Shown here in pieces: positions 34,851 to 45,684 of a stretch of 64,000 bases of DNA. The notes under the pieces are model-generated. The model ran no database searches and was not told the DNA's origin. It saw only the letters and a list, made by a program, of their open reading frames with translations. Both the position numbers and the translations under genes were made by a program. Positions within the stretch are counted from its first letter, which is position 1, and the number at the start of each line of letters is the position of its first letter. Location: assembly GCA_037176705.1 (NCBI GenBank), contig CM073886.1:6758001-6822000 (forward strand). Reading direction: 5' to 3'. The DNA is from Molossus alvarezi (Eukaryota; Chordata; Mammalia; Chiroptera; Molossidae).

Positions 34851-35345
34851 AAAACTATGGTACATTTACACAATAGAACACTACTCAGTCATTAAAAAGA
34901 AGCAAATCCACCCTTAGCAACAGCATGGGTGGACCTGGAGAGTCTCATGCTAAGTGAAATAAGCCAGTCAGAGAAAGACAAGTATCACATGATCTCACTT
35001 ACACATGGAATCTAATGAACAGAATAAACTAACACACAAAATAGAAACAGACTCATAGATACAGAGAATAGACTGACAGCTATAGAGAGGAGGGTTAGGG
35101 ACTGGGTAGAAACGGTGAAGGAATTAAACAAAAACTCATAGACACAGACAACAGCACGGTGATCACCACAGGGAAATGGGGTGGGGAGAAGGAGAAGAGG
35201 GTAAAGGGAGAAGAAATGGTGACGGATGGAGGCTTGACACTTGGGGTGATGAACACACAGTACAATATACAGATGGTGTATTATAGAATTGTACACCTGA
35301 AACCTATAATGTTATTAACTAATGTCATCCCAATAAATTCAAAAT

Positions 35346-35632
35346 AAATAAATAAATAAAAATAACAAACAAAAATAGAATATATAAGACACAACAAATG
35401 GTAAATTGATTAAATGATGATATACAAACTGAACTAACACGCAAAATAGAGAGCAGGCTTACAGCTCTGGCTGGGGGGCTAGAGGAGCGGAGAGAGAGCA
35501 AAACAGAGAGAACTCATGGACACGGACAACAGTGTGGGGACTGCGGGGGAGGGGGGTTGGGGGAGGTTGAGGAGGGTATAAAGGGACTAAATGGTAATGA
35601 AAAAATTAAATTTTATATATATATATTAAAAA
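35346..35632 (+). repeat. L1 3'-UTR fragment of another subfamily
   Basis: AAAT-repeat tail of the previous L1, then 'aactaacacgcaaaatagag', G-rich tract at 35535-35575 and 'taaagggactaaatggtaatg' ending in AT repeats. This resembles an L1 3' end distinct from the neighbour. Confidence 0.6.
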
Positions 35633-35639
35633 GAAGACG

Positions 35640-36435
35640 TTTTCCCTCTAGGAACTCACATTCCGGAGGAGACAGGAGAGAAGTCGGAGGTTGGACCTGT
35701 GAGGTAGGTTCTACATTTCATGGAGCAGAAACAGAAGCTCAGCGAGGTACATCCTTGCCCGGCCACACAGCTGGAGAACGGCCGTGTCAGGATTTGAACC
35801 CGTGTCTGTGTGTCCCCCAAAGGGCCACAGACAGGAACGAAAAAGGAAGGGATTGAGTGCCCTCTATCTTCCAACATGCTTGAAAGATGTGGCCAAAGCC
35901 CAAGGTGACCTGGGCCTGGGAGGTGCGTCTCGGAGCCCGGCCTGCAGCGAACCCGCCGGTTCCTAATGCAGTCAGGGGCCCGGGCTCGCCTCAGCCGCTT
36001 ATGTCCTTGTGCCAACCTTCGTCTGCAAAGCGAAACTAAAATACCTACCCATAGAGTTCTGTAGCATTACGCTGATTCATACATGTAAAATTCTTCATAA
36101 ACACTTCCAGCACATAGTTGACACCCAGAAATTCTTATTACTTTCAGCTTTGTCTTCCTTTGTCTCCTGGTATTTGTCAGAAGTAACTCAGCATATTTGC
36201 CCTCAGTGGGTGTCCCCATCCTCTTGGACTGGTGATAGAATCTGAGTGCTGATTGGGCAGGACAGAGACACGCCGGAGAAGGCACACGTGTCCAGTTTCA
36301 CAGGACAAGGTGACTTTTGCCTTTGGACACCTGTTTCTCTCTCTGAATTAGGAGCCTTGAACTTTGGGGTTTGCCTGACCTCTAGTGGCCAAACAGAAAA
36401 CTCAGTGGGGCCTTGCAGACGCCACTGCCCAGAGC
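35640..36435. other. Unassigned intergenic with a weak MIR-like piece
   Basis: A stretch at 35700-35800 ('tcagcgaggtacatccttgcccggccacacagctgg', 'caggatttgaacccg') and one near 36080-36130 look MIR-like. Nothing else is recognised. Confidence 0.4.
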
Positions 36436-36449
36436 CCTCGGTGCCGAGC

Positions 36450-36970
36450 CAGGGTGAACCTCACGGGTGTTCGACATTGCTGTCCACGGTAAGCTCTTGG
36501 ACCGAGTCTCCTTCCATCTCTTTGCAGACACAGTTCCAAAGACGGCAGAAAAGTTTTGTGCTGTGAGCACTGGGAGAAAGGATTTGGTTGTAAAGGTCCC
36601 CTGCTCTCACAGAATTTTCCCGGGATTTATGTGCCAGGGTGGTGACTTCCTACACCATAATGGCCCAGGCGGCAAGTCCATCTACGGGGAGAAATTTGAT
36701 GATGAGAATTTCACCCTGCAGCACACGGGTCCTGGCGCCTTGTCCATGGCAGATGCTGGGCCGACACAAACGCCTCCGGGTTTTTCATCTGCACGGCCAA
36801 GCCCGAGTGTGGATGGTCAGCGTGTGGTGCGCAGCCGGCTGAGAGACGGCATGATGTTGTGGAAGCCACGGAGCACTTGGGTGCAGGACCGGCAAGACCA
36901 GCAAGGGGATCACCACTGCTGACTGCGGACAACTCCAATACATCTGACTTGTGCTTTATGTTTTTTAAAA
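36450..36970 (+). pseudogene. PPIA: Processed pseudogene of cyclophilin A
   Basis: Cyclophilin A is a cytosolic peptidyl-prolyl isomerase that binds cyclosporin. The relic begins at a mutated start (AGG for ATG, near 36453) with a short deletion, then [10 protein letters not shown], a [10 protein letters not shown] motif and [15 protein letters not shown], and continues to 'ctgactgcggacaactcc' with a piece of 3' UTR to about 36970. No introns. Frameshifts begin around 36770 and the C-terminal isomerase part is lost from frame. PPIA retrocopies are very common in mammals. Confidence 0.93.
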
Positions 36971-37012
36971 AAATGATCAGGAAGCGTGCTCAAATGTCAA
37001 AAACTTAAATAT

Positions 37013-37223
37013 TGCCCAGCTGGTGTGGCTCAGTGGCTGAGCATCAACCCATGCACCAAGAGGTCACCGGTTTGATTCCCAGTCAGGACACATGGCCCGG
37101 TTGTGGCCCGATCCCAGGGGGGGCATGCAGGACGCGGCCAATCAGTGTTCTCTCTCATCGATGTTTCTCTCTCTCTACTTCTCCCTTCCTCTCTCTCTAA
37201 AATCAATAAAGAAAATAAAAATA
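37013..37223 (+). mobile_element. Ves SINE, type B
   Basis: Complete copy ('gcccagctggtgtggctcag' head to 'aaaatcaataaagaaaat'), immediately after the cyclophilin retrocopy. Its A-rich tail is the landing site of the next SINE. Confidence 0.9.
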
Positions 37224-37480
37224 GCCCTGGCTGGTTTGGCTCAGCGGTTGGAGCGTCCGCCTGCGGTCCGGAGAGACCCGGGTTCAGTTCCCGCTAAGGG
37301 CACGTACCTCGGTTGCAGTTTGTCCCCGGCCCTGGTTGGTCATGCGGGTGGCAGCCACTCGATGTGTCCCTTTCACATCGATGTTTCTCTCTCTCTCTCT
37401 CTTCCTCTCTCTCCCTCCCACTCTGTCTGTACAAAAAATGGAAAAATGTCCTCGGATGAGGATTAAAAAAAAAAAAGAAA
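37224..37480 (+). mobile_element. Ves SINE, type A, in the tail of another SINE
   Basis: Near-consensus type A copy ending 'gtcctcggatgaggatt' plus poly(A). It follows the A-rich tail of the type B copy, with AAAATA-type sequence on both sides. Confidence 0.93.
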
Positions 37481-37519
37481 AGAAAAATAAAAAATGTTAA
37501 AAAAAAAAAATCCATTGGT

Positions 37520-38265
37520 CTTGACAACCTGGGGCTTCCTCATTGGGTAACCACATCTAATTTCAAAAAAACAACAACAACAATTTAAATATCAATGGAC
37601 CTCAGCAAGGGGCTTTTTCTGAGAGCTTACTAAATGCTGAATTGTGCTCATCCACAGAGAAGTTCCACCTGTGGTGAAGTCCACACAGCTTATACGTGGC
37701 AGGGGTGGATTTTCACCGAATCCTGGCTGACCTCAGAACCCTCTTGTTCATCCACAAGGCACGGTGCCGGGTTGGGGAGACGACCGTCCTACATTCGGAG
37801 AAAAAGCCCATTTATAAAGCCCCCCACTACATCACTGCTACACCACAGACATTCTGTACAAAGGCTGGGGGCCCATTTTCACACCTGGAACCTCAGTTCT
37901 GAAGAGCCTTCCCCAAAGTCACACTCGGCCCTCCATTCAACACGTTGCGTCCGTGCTGGGCGCTGTGCTGGACTCTGGTGGTGGATGAAGACAAAGCACA
38001 TGCACCCTTGCCCTGGGGAGCAGAGGTCCCTTACCCCTCACGCAAACGCTCTTTTCTCCACGACACTGGAAATGCCATGGAAAGCCAGCTTGCTTCGGGG
38101 TGGTTGGTCTTCCCACCTGGACTAGAAATAGCAAAAACAGGTTTGGCATGGTTTTATTGCCTTGTACTGCATCTTTGGAGCCTCGGGTGGGACCTCGCTT
38201 GGGGTCAGCCAGAGGCTCAGGATGCCCTCAGTCACATGGTTTGAAGGGGCTTTCGTTTCATGAAC
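37520..38265. other. Unassigned intergenic sequence
   Basis: No gene or repeat recognised. Open plus frames (37634-38125 and others) overlap each other without domain signatures. Confidence 0.4.
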
Positions 38266-38274
38266 ACTGTGACT

Positions 38275-38470
38275 TAGGGTTAGTGCTTGCTCAGTGTGGG
38301 CCCTGCCTGGCATGACGCTAAGCACTTCGCGTGCATCTCCCAGCTCTTTCTCACAGCACCCCGAAGGGAAGGCTCGATGGTATTATAGAGAGGAGGAAAC
38401 TGAGGTTTAAAGAGGTTAAACAATTCATCCAAAAATGGTAGAGCCAAGACTTGAGTCCAGTATGACTCCA
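38275..38470 (-). repeat. MIR/MIR3-like element
   Basis: 'gtgcatctcccagctctttctcacagcacccc', 'gaggaggaaactgaggtttaaagaggttaaac' and 'cttgagtccag' are reverse-orientation MIR phrases. Confidence 0.65.
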
Positions 38471-38534
38471 AACCCACACTTTTACCAGTATATCCCTAGT
38501 AGGAACACTCTATCCCTCGTAGAAACCAAGTACC

Positions 38535-38754
38535 ACACAGCCAGTGTGGCTCAGGGGACTGAGCGTCATCCCATGAACTGAGAGGTCCTGATTCAATTCC
38601 AAGTCAAGGCACGTGCCGGGTTGCGGGCTCAATCCCCAGTAGGAGACATGCAGGAGGCAGTCGATCGATATTTCTCTCATATCGATGTTTCTATCTCTCT
38701 CTCTCTCTCAAAAATCAATAAAAACATATTTTTAAAAATTGTTTAAAAAGAAAA
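38535..38754 (+). mobile_element. Ves SINE, type B
   Basis: Complete copy. TSD agaaaccaagtacc (38521-38534) versus agaaaccaggtacc (38755-38768). Confidence 0.93.
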
Positions 38755-39059
38755 AGAAACCAGGTACCTGACCATGGGCCACCCAATATAAGCTGGCTGT
38801 TGTTGGACCCACTGAGTCATAAGAGTGGGCAAATACAACAGACACCTATAGGACAGTAGAAATGGTCCACTCAGAACCATTTCTAAGCAGGTCTACGGGG
38901 TTCAATTAAGTCATACAAACATGTGACCCAGACCTCCCTGCTGTCTATCTCTGTGACTCTGACACTCTTATTTATACGTATGTCCTTTTGAAGGGTTTCC
39001 TACATACAGCCACAGAGAATAAAAAAACCAAAGCCAAATCCATGGATGCTCAATACTTC

Positions 39060-40345
39060 AGTGTGAGCTGAAAATGCACTGTATCCCCACTCAGGGACAG
39101 CTTCGAGAGACTGGACAGAGCTTCGGGCAGCAGACCTGGTCATCAGCTTGGCAAGAAGAGAGAAGTGACTTATTGGCAGTGGTGAATGGCTTCGATGACT
39201 GGTTGGGAGTCTTGAAGGAGCAAGATAGTAAGTCAGAGATCTTGAAGCAGAAGATGAGTCTGTGGGAGAGGCACAGAGAGGGTGTATCATAGTGCCTCAT
39301 GTCAATGCCCACCAGAGAGCATCCTCCAAAAGAAATTAACTGAACTGAGTGGACAGGATGAGTCGTCCCATAGAGATGGGCCAGCCTCAGTATTCAGCTA
39401 AAACTGAGCTGTAACTGTGAGCCCTTGAGTGAAATAACCATGTTGCAGGAACCCGGCAAAGGCCCAACCATGTGGGTCCCTCCCACCAAGGCTGATCCAG
39501 TCACTCCTGCAGATGAACACTTTGCCTGTCAGCATCATCTCTTGATACTATGTATGGAGCCTTCACTAGAAGAACCCAAGCAACCCGCTGGTGAAAAGTT
39601 GACTGCATTGGACTATTTCTACCCTGGAGCAGGTAGTGAATTGTCCCTCCTGAGAGCCATACGGATCTCAAGTATAGGCTTGTTTACATTTCCTGTCCAC
39701 AGTACCTTGGTCGACACCACTCTCTAAAGACTCGCAAAGTGTCTGCTTTTCCATCCTGGGGCCCTGGATAACAAACTCTTAGGCTAAGGGACTTACCTTA
39801 TGTAGAAGGAGAGATGACCAGGGACATGCTAGTCCCCATCCCTCAGTAGCTGCTTGTCAGATAGGACAGTGAAATGGCCTCTTAAAAAGCACAGCTTGGG
39901 GTCAGGGTGCTGTCCCTCAGGATGCAATATATCCTTTGACCCAACAGCCAGTACATGGTGTCGCGTCCCCGCAGGGCATGATGAGCAGATCTGAGAGCCG
40001 GGGGCAGCAGTGGCCCCTCCACTGTCACTCCCAGGGGCCCACTGAGAAACCTTTCCTGTCCCTGAAATGTTGAGCTCTGCTGAGCTTAAAGGCCTGGTTC
40101 CCAGAGGAGGGATGCTCCTACCAAGTGACCCGGTGACCATTCCACAAACCTAAACCTGCTGCCTGGTCGTTTGGGGCTCTGTATACCAGTAGCCCAGCAG
40201 GCAAAACCAGCAGTTCCTGTATTCGCAGAGCTAATTGACTTTCACTAGCACAAGGACATAGATGGCTGCTACATAATGAGGACAGAGAGGAGGATTCTGA
40301 AACTCAGAGGACTTACTGGGGTGTCTCTTGGTGCTTCTGTGCCCA
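39060..40345 (+). pseudogene. ERV-L-like pol relic (RNase H, integrase, dUTPase-like)
   Basis: A retroviral pol fragment, decayed by stops and frameshifts. At 39296-39330 the frame reads HVNAHQRASS, an RNase H end motif. At 39470-39545 a segment resembling the integrase zinc-binding region contains a C-x-x-H arrangement (CQHH). At 39600-39740 sequence resembling the integrase core follows. Further down, 40020-40135 contains LVPRGGMLLPSDPVTIP, resembling the start of a dUTPase-like domain. Order RNase H, integrase, dUTPase fits ERV-L (class III) elements. Assigned from recalled family patterns, so moderate confidence. No LTR is recognised next to it. Confidence 0.5.
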
Positions 40346-40439
40346 ATTTTAACTGTGAAGAGGCAATTACAGCAACCCCAGCCTCCTCTAGGCATGAAAA
40401 CCAGGGGCTCAGAGCCCTCAGGGATGAAGATCTAGGCTA

Positions 40440-41345
40440 AATCACCAAATGAGCAAAATTGGTGGCCAAAATAAGCACATGAAATAATGCTTATCATCAG
40501 TCGTTGGGGAAATGCAAATCAAAACCACACCCACCAGGATGGCCATAATCAGGAACAAGTGTTGGTGAGGCTGTGAAAAAACTGAACCCTCACACATTCC
40601 TGGTGGGAACGTGTAATAATACAGCTTCTTCTTTTTTTATTTTTCTTTATTTTACTTTTTTTGGTACGTGCCCCTAGTGGGAACCGAACCCGGGACTCTC
40701 TGGTCCACAGGGTGACGCTCCAACCGCTGAGCCAAACCAGCCAGGGCAGTATAGCTTCTTTAAAGAACAGTTCAGCAGTTTCTCACAAAGTTAAACTGTG
40801 AGTTACCATCTGACGAAGCAATTTCACTCCTAGGTGTATACCAAGAGAAATGAAAACAGGTGTCCACATAAAAACTTGTACATGAATGGTCTCAGCAGCA
40901 TTGCTCATCATAGGCAAAAAGTGGAGTAAGCCAAATGGCCACCTTGAATGAATAAACAAAATAGAATGTTCATGCAGCCACAAAATGAATGAATTACTGA
41001 TACGTGCTATAACACGGATGGACCTTGAGAATATGATACTAAGTGAAAGAAGCCAGCTTCAAAAGACCACATACTCTGTGATTCGTTTTATATGAAATGT
41101 CCAGAATAGGCAAGTCTGCAGAGACAGGGAGCAGATTAGTGGTTGCCAGGTGCTGGGTGCAAGGGTGGGGAGGGGAGTGGGGATGGCTGCTAATGGGCAT
41201 GGGGGATGAGCCTGTTTTGAAATCAGATAGCAGTGATGGTCGCACACCTCTGTGAGTATGCTTAAAGCCTCTGAATCGTGTATGTTTAAAAGGTAAATAT
41301 TATGTAGGTGAATTATGTCTCAAAAGTGCTGTTATAAAGATATAT
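40440..41345 (+). repeat. Old L1M 3' end, split by a short SINE
   Basis: 'aatgcttatcatcagtcgttggg', 'gaagcaatttcactcctaggtg', 'cagcagcattgctcatcat', 'gatacgtgctataacacggatgg' and 'ttagtggttgccaggtgc' give the ORF2 end and 3' UTR of an old L1M. Non-coding. Confidence 0.75.
40631..40748 (-). mobile_element. Short SINE: tRNA-like head plus poly(A) only
   Basis: On the minus strand: CCCTGGCTGGTTTGGCTCAGCGG, box B CGGGTTCGGTTCCC, 'actaggggcacgtacc', then straight to an A-rich tail. Flanked by atacagcttctt (40619-40630) and gtatagcttctt (40749-40760), splitting the old L1. Confidence 0.9.
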
Positions 41346-41349
41346 GGTG

Positions 41350-41990
41350 GAAAATAAGCACATGAAAAGATGCCCCAACTTATCAAACTAGTACGGAAAT
41401 GTGTATGAGAGGTACTCCTGTGTACCCACAAAGAAGGATGGCCAGTGCCGCATGCCCACGAGGCTGCATCGCTGGTGGTGGCGCGCACGGAGCCACTATG
41501 GGAAACAGGTAGGCAGGCTTTTGCAAATTTAAACAGACACGTACCTTGTGGCCCAGTAACCTGAGCCTCGGTCCTGACCAAGGGGCAGTGAAAACCATGC
41601 GCGGGGTCGGAGGCAGGTAGTCACCATCGCCAGAACAGGAAACAAACCACGCAGTCCGAGGAACACGGCAACCGTGGTGCACCCAGAGAACGGGATTAGT
41701 CAACAACAAAAAGGAATGAAGCACTGATACATCGTGGATGAAGTTCAAATGCAACCTGTTAGGTAAAAGAAGTCAGCCTCAAAAGGTGACATACTGTACA
41801 GTTCCATCTACATGGTGAGCTGGAAAAGGCAAAAGGGGGGGGGGGTTGACCATAAATTTTGGAGGGTGATGAAAATACCCCGTATTCTGACTGTGGTGGT
41901 TGTTACATAATGGTGTGTGTTGGCCAAAAATCAGAAAAATGTAAACCAAAGAGGGTGAACTTTTCTGTATGAAAATTATACATCAATGAA
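41350..41990 (+). repeat. Second old L1M 3' end
   Basis: A second colinear series ('gcacatgaaaagatgcccc', 'ggtaggcaggcttttgc', 'agaagtcagcctcaaaag', 'tacatcaatgaatgtgg') repeats the layout of the preceding fragment, so it is a separate old copy or a tandem duplicate. Confidence 0.6.
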
Positions 41991-42012
41991 TGTGGCTGGG
42001 GAAAAAAAAACA

Positions 42013-42224
42013 AGCCAGGCCAGTGTGGCTCAGTGGATTGAGTGTCCTCCCATGGACTGAGAGGTCCCAGTTGGATTCCCGGTCAGGGCACATGCCCAGG
42101 TTGTGGGCTAGATCCCCAGTAGGGGTCGTGCAGGAAGCAGCTGATCAATGTTTCTCTCTCACATCTATGTTTCTATCTCTCCCTTCTTCTCTAAAAAATC
42201 AACAAAAATATATTTTAATAAAAC
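42013..42224 (+). mobile_element. Ves SINE, type B
   Basis: Complete copy with head 'ggccagtgtggctcagtgg', two box-B-like blocks, CT tract and 'caacaaaaatatatttta' tail. Flanks share an A-rich 'aaaacaa(gc/ac)' motif. Confidence 0.92.
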
Positions 42225-42229
42225 AACAA

Positions 42230-42520
42230 ACCAAAGTGGGACAAAAACGGTTCTGCCTCCTACATTGGTCGACCCAACACCCAATTCCATCTCCCCTTCC
42301 CAGAAAGTAACCACTCTTATCAGCTGCTATTTCCTTTTAGCCTTCCAGAAATATTCTAGATACAATATATAGAAGTGTGTATGTACATAAACATGTGGCA
42401 CGTATATATATGCACATGTCCATATACAAATACGTATGTACATATAATTTAGACGCATGTTATGCACTGGTTTTCACTGTGCCTTGCCCTTAACTATCCA
42501 TTCATATCTTTTTGTCCCAG
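42230..42520. other. Unassigned, with alternating purine-pyrimidine tract
   Basis: 42355-42450 is rich in GTATGTACATA-like alternating steps. It could be a decayed microsatellite or old L1M sequence in antisense. Confidence 0.45.
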
Positions 42521-42525
42521 CACGT

Positions 42526-42712
42526 GGCAGGCTGAACCCCCTGCAGGACTCCCTCCCCTGGGTGCGCGGCAGCTGAACCCCCCTGCAGGACTGCCTCCCC
42601 TGGGTGCGCGGCAGGCTGAACCCCCCTGCAGGACTCCTCCCCTGGGTGCGCGGCAGGCTGAACCCCCCTGCAGGACTGCCTCCCCTGGGTGCGCGGCAGC
42701 TGAACCCCAGCT
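42526..42712 (+). repeat. 42-43 bp minisatellite, ~4.3 units
   Basis: Units start with 'ggcag(g)ctgaaccc' at 42526, 42568, 42610, 42652 and 42695. Each has a 'ctgcaggact' and a 'cccctgggtgcgc' part. Units 2-4 are nearly identical, suggesting recent or homogenised duplication. The forward frame gives a Pro-rich 14-residue repeat, which I regard as incidental. Confidence 0.92.
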
Positions 42713-42714
42713 CA

Positions 42715-43155
42715 CCCAGCTTAGCTCTAGCTGGAGATGCCCTGCATATGTGTTCTGCCAGAAATCTGGGCAGAGTTCATGAGAATTTGGGGCTCCCTTC
42801 TCTGGACCTCTTTCCAGGAATCCCCCCCTCCCCGTTTCCAGAGGCTGTTTGGTTCTTCGGGCCAGCAGAACCAGGTAGTGTTCGAGCAGAGTCTCAGCTA
42901 CGCTCCCTGGCACGAGCTTGCCCTGCCTTGGAAAACGGCACTCGTCCCTTGCTGTCCCTCTCCTCCAAGTGAAGACAGCCCTCTAGCACCTGCCGCGGCT
43001 CCCTCGTTCCCCGGTGTTTTCAGGCAGTTACATTTTCTCCCGAGTTCCTAGCTGTCATTTGTGCAAGATTGATCTGTGACTGTGACCAGGATTTTGCCTC
43101 AGTCTCTAACTGCCACGTTTCACAGGACAACCCTGCAAGAAAAGTAGTGTTATTA
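42715..43155. other. Unassigned intergenic sequence
   Basis: No gene or repeat recognised after the minisatellite. Confidence 0.4.
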
Positions 43156-43161
43156 TTTTTT

Positions 43162-43371
43162 AAATATTTTTTCCTTTATTGATTTTAGAGAGAGAAGAAG
43201 TGAGGAAAGAGAGATAGAAACATCAATGAGAGAGAACATCGACTGGCCGCCTCCTGCATGCCCTCCACTGGAGCTGGGCCCACACCTGGGCATGTGCCCT
43301 GACCGGGAATTGAACTGGTGACCTCTTGGTGCACGGGTCGACGCTCAACCACTGAACCACACCGGCTGGAC
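43162..43371 (-). mobile_element. Ves SINE, type B
   Basis: Complete minus-strand copy. Imperfect duplication around 'caagaaaagta' (left) and 'caagaaaggta' (right). Confidence 0.9.
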
Positions 43372-43479
43372 AAGAAAGGTATTATTATTGCCTCCTATTT
43401 GCATGCAGTGCCACTGATCTGCCTGCTGAACCCCAGATCATGTGAGCTTTTGGGATGGAGTGTGGTTTTTTGTCCTTTT

Positions 43480-43830
43480 GTTTTGCAAATAAAATACTTT
43501 CAGTATGACCTTGGAAAGGTCACTAAACCTCAGTTCTGGTTTGTAAATGTGAACAGTAGTGAAGCTTTCCTTGCAGGGCGGGCTTGAGGCCAGTGGGACA
43601 GCGCAACGGTAGCCCCTGTGGCACTTGTGTGGTGCTGCCCTCAGGTGCTGTTCCTTGGAGTAGCCTCTGGTTGAGGTGCTATTATCATCGCTCCATTGGA
43701 CAGTGAGGAAACGGGGGCACGGTGAGCCTGTGTGATTTCTCAGTGCCTCTCATGAGGTTCCTGGCAGAGCTGGGATTTGAACTGAGGCGCCTGCACCTGG
43801 GCACTTAACCACGAGCCTCTGAGAATGGGT
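43480..43830. repeat. Two MIR-like fragments
   Basis: 43500-43560 has a forward 'tgaccttggaaaggtcactaaacctcag' phrase. 43665-43800 has a reverse-type phrase ('cattggacagtgaggaaacgg', 'agctgggatttgaactgagg'). Confidence 0.55.
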
Positions 43831-43834
43831 GGTT

Positions 43835-44430
43835 CCTCATCCCCACTGTGCCTGGAATCACCCACAAAGCCCTGCCGAGTCAGACGGTCTGGCCTCCGCC
43901 TTGGAAACAAACCCCCGCCTGGGCAGAGACCTGCGGGCATTCCTTCCTGCGTGGCTCCCTTTGCCTGCCTCGCTGAGGGGCTTCCGCTTCCTGGCCCTCC
44001 AGGCCCGCACCAGCTCGCAGGCCGAGATCAGCAGGGTCACCTTTGAACATTCCTGACAGAGCTATGTCACCAGCCTGCGTGGCGGGTGGAACAGGCTCCA
44101 GCAGCTGCAGGGTCCGTCTTGGGATCCATCCTTCCCCACCCGTCTGGAGCCATAGTCCTGGCCATGTGACCCCTGGGACAGATGCCATGAGCCATGCATA
44201 GTGTGTGTGTCACCCAACTTCTGCCTTTTAAACAAACCACACCTGACATCCCTGTGCTCTCCGGGGCCTCTCCAAGTCCCTGGAAACTCCCAGGATGCCG
44301 CTGAAGGTAATTACAGTTCAGCAGTAGCTTGGGTCCTAGGAACCCATGGTTCCCGCCCCCACACTCAAATCGCCCTGAACATTAACGTAGGGTGGTCCTG
44401 AGTTCTCGTACCTTCCGAGAATGTTCCTCT
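43835..44430. other. Unassigned GC-rich sequence
   Basis: No gene or named repeat. The open frames at 43740-44249 are overlapping chance frames. Confidence 0.4.
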
Positions 44431-44439
44431 CTTAAATCA

Positions 44440-44935
44440 AAAGTTGTTCGAATGGCTTTTATAGTCCTGCATGACCTGAGCCCTGCTTTTCTCTCTGGCA
44501 CAAGCCGTGTCACCCACATTGTGCACACCTCAGCCACAGGGGCCTCCTGACTGTCCCCGCGTCACACCTCAGGACTCCTGCGTTTGTCATTCTCCCCACC
44601 CAGGAACTTCTTCCTCTAGAACCTCACCTCACTTGTCAATCAAATGCCAGCTGCAAGGTCACCTCCTGCAGAGGCCTTTCCTGACCACCCAGTGTCATCA
44701 CCCTCACGCCCCGTCATGCTCCACCTTGCTAACGCTGCTGTGTTTTCCTCACAACACTAGCGCCTCCGGCACTTATGTCTTCGCCTCGCTTGTCCAGCTG
44801 CTTTCTGTGCCCCTCCCTCAGGAACGCCAACTCCAGGTCGGCAGAAGCCTGGCCTGGCGTGTCCACTGCTGAGCGCTAGAACCATGCCTGGGACAAGCTG
44901 TCACTCGCTGAGTTCTATGAAATGAATGAATGTCT
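44440..44935 (+). repeat. L2 LINE 3' end
   Basis: 'atagtcctgcatgacctgagccctgc', 'aagccgtgtcacccacattg', 'cctcctgcagaggcctttcctgaccacc' and the ending 'agaaccatgcctgggac...gaatgaatg' follow the L2 3' consensus over about 490 bp. Confidence 0.75.
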
Positions 44936-45049
44936 CTCTCTTCCTTTGCTCATCCAGTGCTCTCCAGGAGCAAAGCCAGCAGACCAAAGGCAAGGGGCAA
45001 GCCCGAGACAGCACAGGTGTGACACACACCACGAGGAGCGCCCGGCAGC

Positions 45050-45130
45050 TTGGAAGGCAAGCTCACCGCGGGGTTTGAGTCCTGGCTCCATCACTACCAG
45101 CTGTGACCTTGGGCTGCCCTGCGTAAAGTG
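45050..45130 (+). repeat. MIR fragment
   Basis: 'ggtttgagtcctggctccatcactaccagctgtgaccttggg' is a good MIR core. 45130-45680 around it is unassigned and GC-rich. Confidence 0.65.
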
Positions 45131-45684
45131 TAGAAGAACCGCACCTGGCTCACAGGAAAGGAGAAGGGAGGAGAAGGATAAAGGAGGCAGCACAGAGCCC
45201 AGTGCCAGGAACCCGGGCCCAGCGGGCGCGGGCGCGGAGTGGGCGAGGAGGTGCGCAAGCCTGAGTGGAGGCCGGGTGAGCAAGGGCAGCCCCATTCGCA
45301 CTTCCTCCAGGGACTTTCTGCAGTGCGAGGGAGCTGCAAGGCCACTGCCGTACTCTACCGAGCTGCTTAGTGCTGGAGAAGCCAGATGGAACCGCTTATC
45401 AAGAGTCATCTGGGACTCCACAAACAATTCTCCAGCACCTGCCAGGTGCCCTCGGGAAGCAGATGAGGTCTGTGCCCTCCTGAAACTTAATCTCGGAGTA
45501 GAGGCTGATAAAAACAGGAGGCCGACATCCCGAGGATAAGTGGGAGACAGAGGGGGGGAGCCGGCAGGACAGTGCTGGCTGTGGGCCAGCTGAAGTCCTG
45601 GTACTGAGAGGGAGGCAGCTCCTCCGCCTTGGCCATAAAGTAGTCAGTGGTGAAGAGAATGCCCTTCCCAGCCAGGCGCGCCCC

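Larger units (their letters stand above)
32172..35345 (+). mobile_element. 5'-truncated L1 (3' half), broken by 3 SINEs and a nested L1
   Basis: Host L1 segments are 32172-32970, 33196-33585, 33820-34013, 34409-34597 and 34851-35345. Joined in order they run colinearly from the ORF2 reverse-transcriptase region ('gataacatgacactgtatgtag') through the C-terminal region to a 3' UTR ending 'gtcatcccaataaattc' and AAAT repeats. There are many stops, so no product. Comparison of the insertions shows a layered history: host L1, then nested L1 and SINEs. Confidence 0.88.

Noticed and set aside
42526..42712. CRISPR-like direct repeats
   Set aside because: Units are contiguous without unique spacers, and the genome is mammalian. 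It is a minisatellite.
42462..42782. Pro-rich repeat protein over the minisatellite
   Set aside because: The frame is a consequence of the 42-bp unit, and one unit of 43 bp breaks the periodicity. No start context or splice signals.
44922..45539. Open frame of 205 codons on the plus strand, with a competing minus frame
   Set aside because: It starts in the L2 tail, crosses a MIR core and GC-rich sequence, and shows no domain or splice context. Chance frame.
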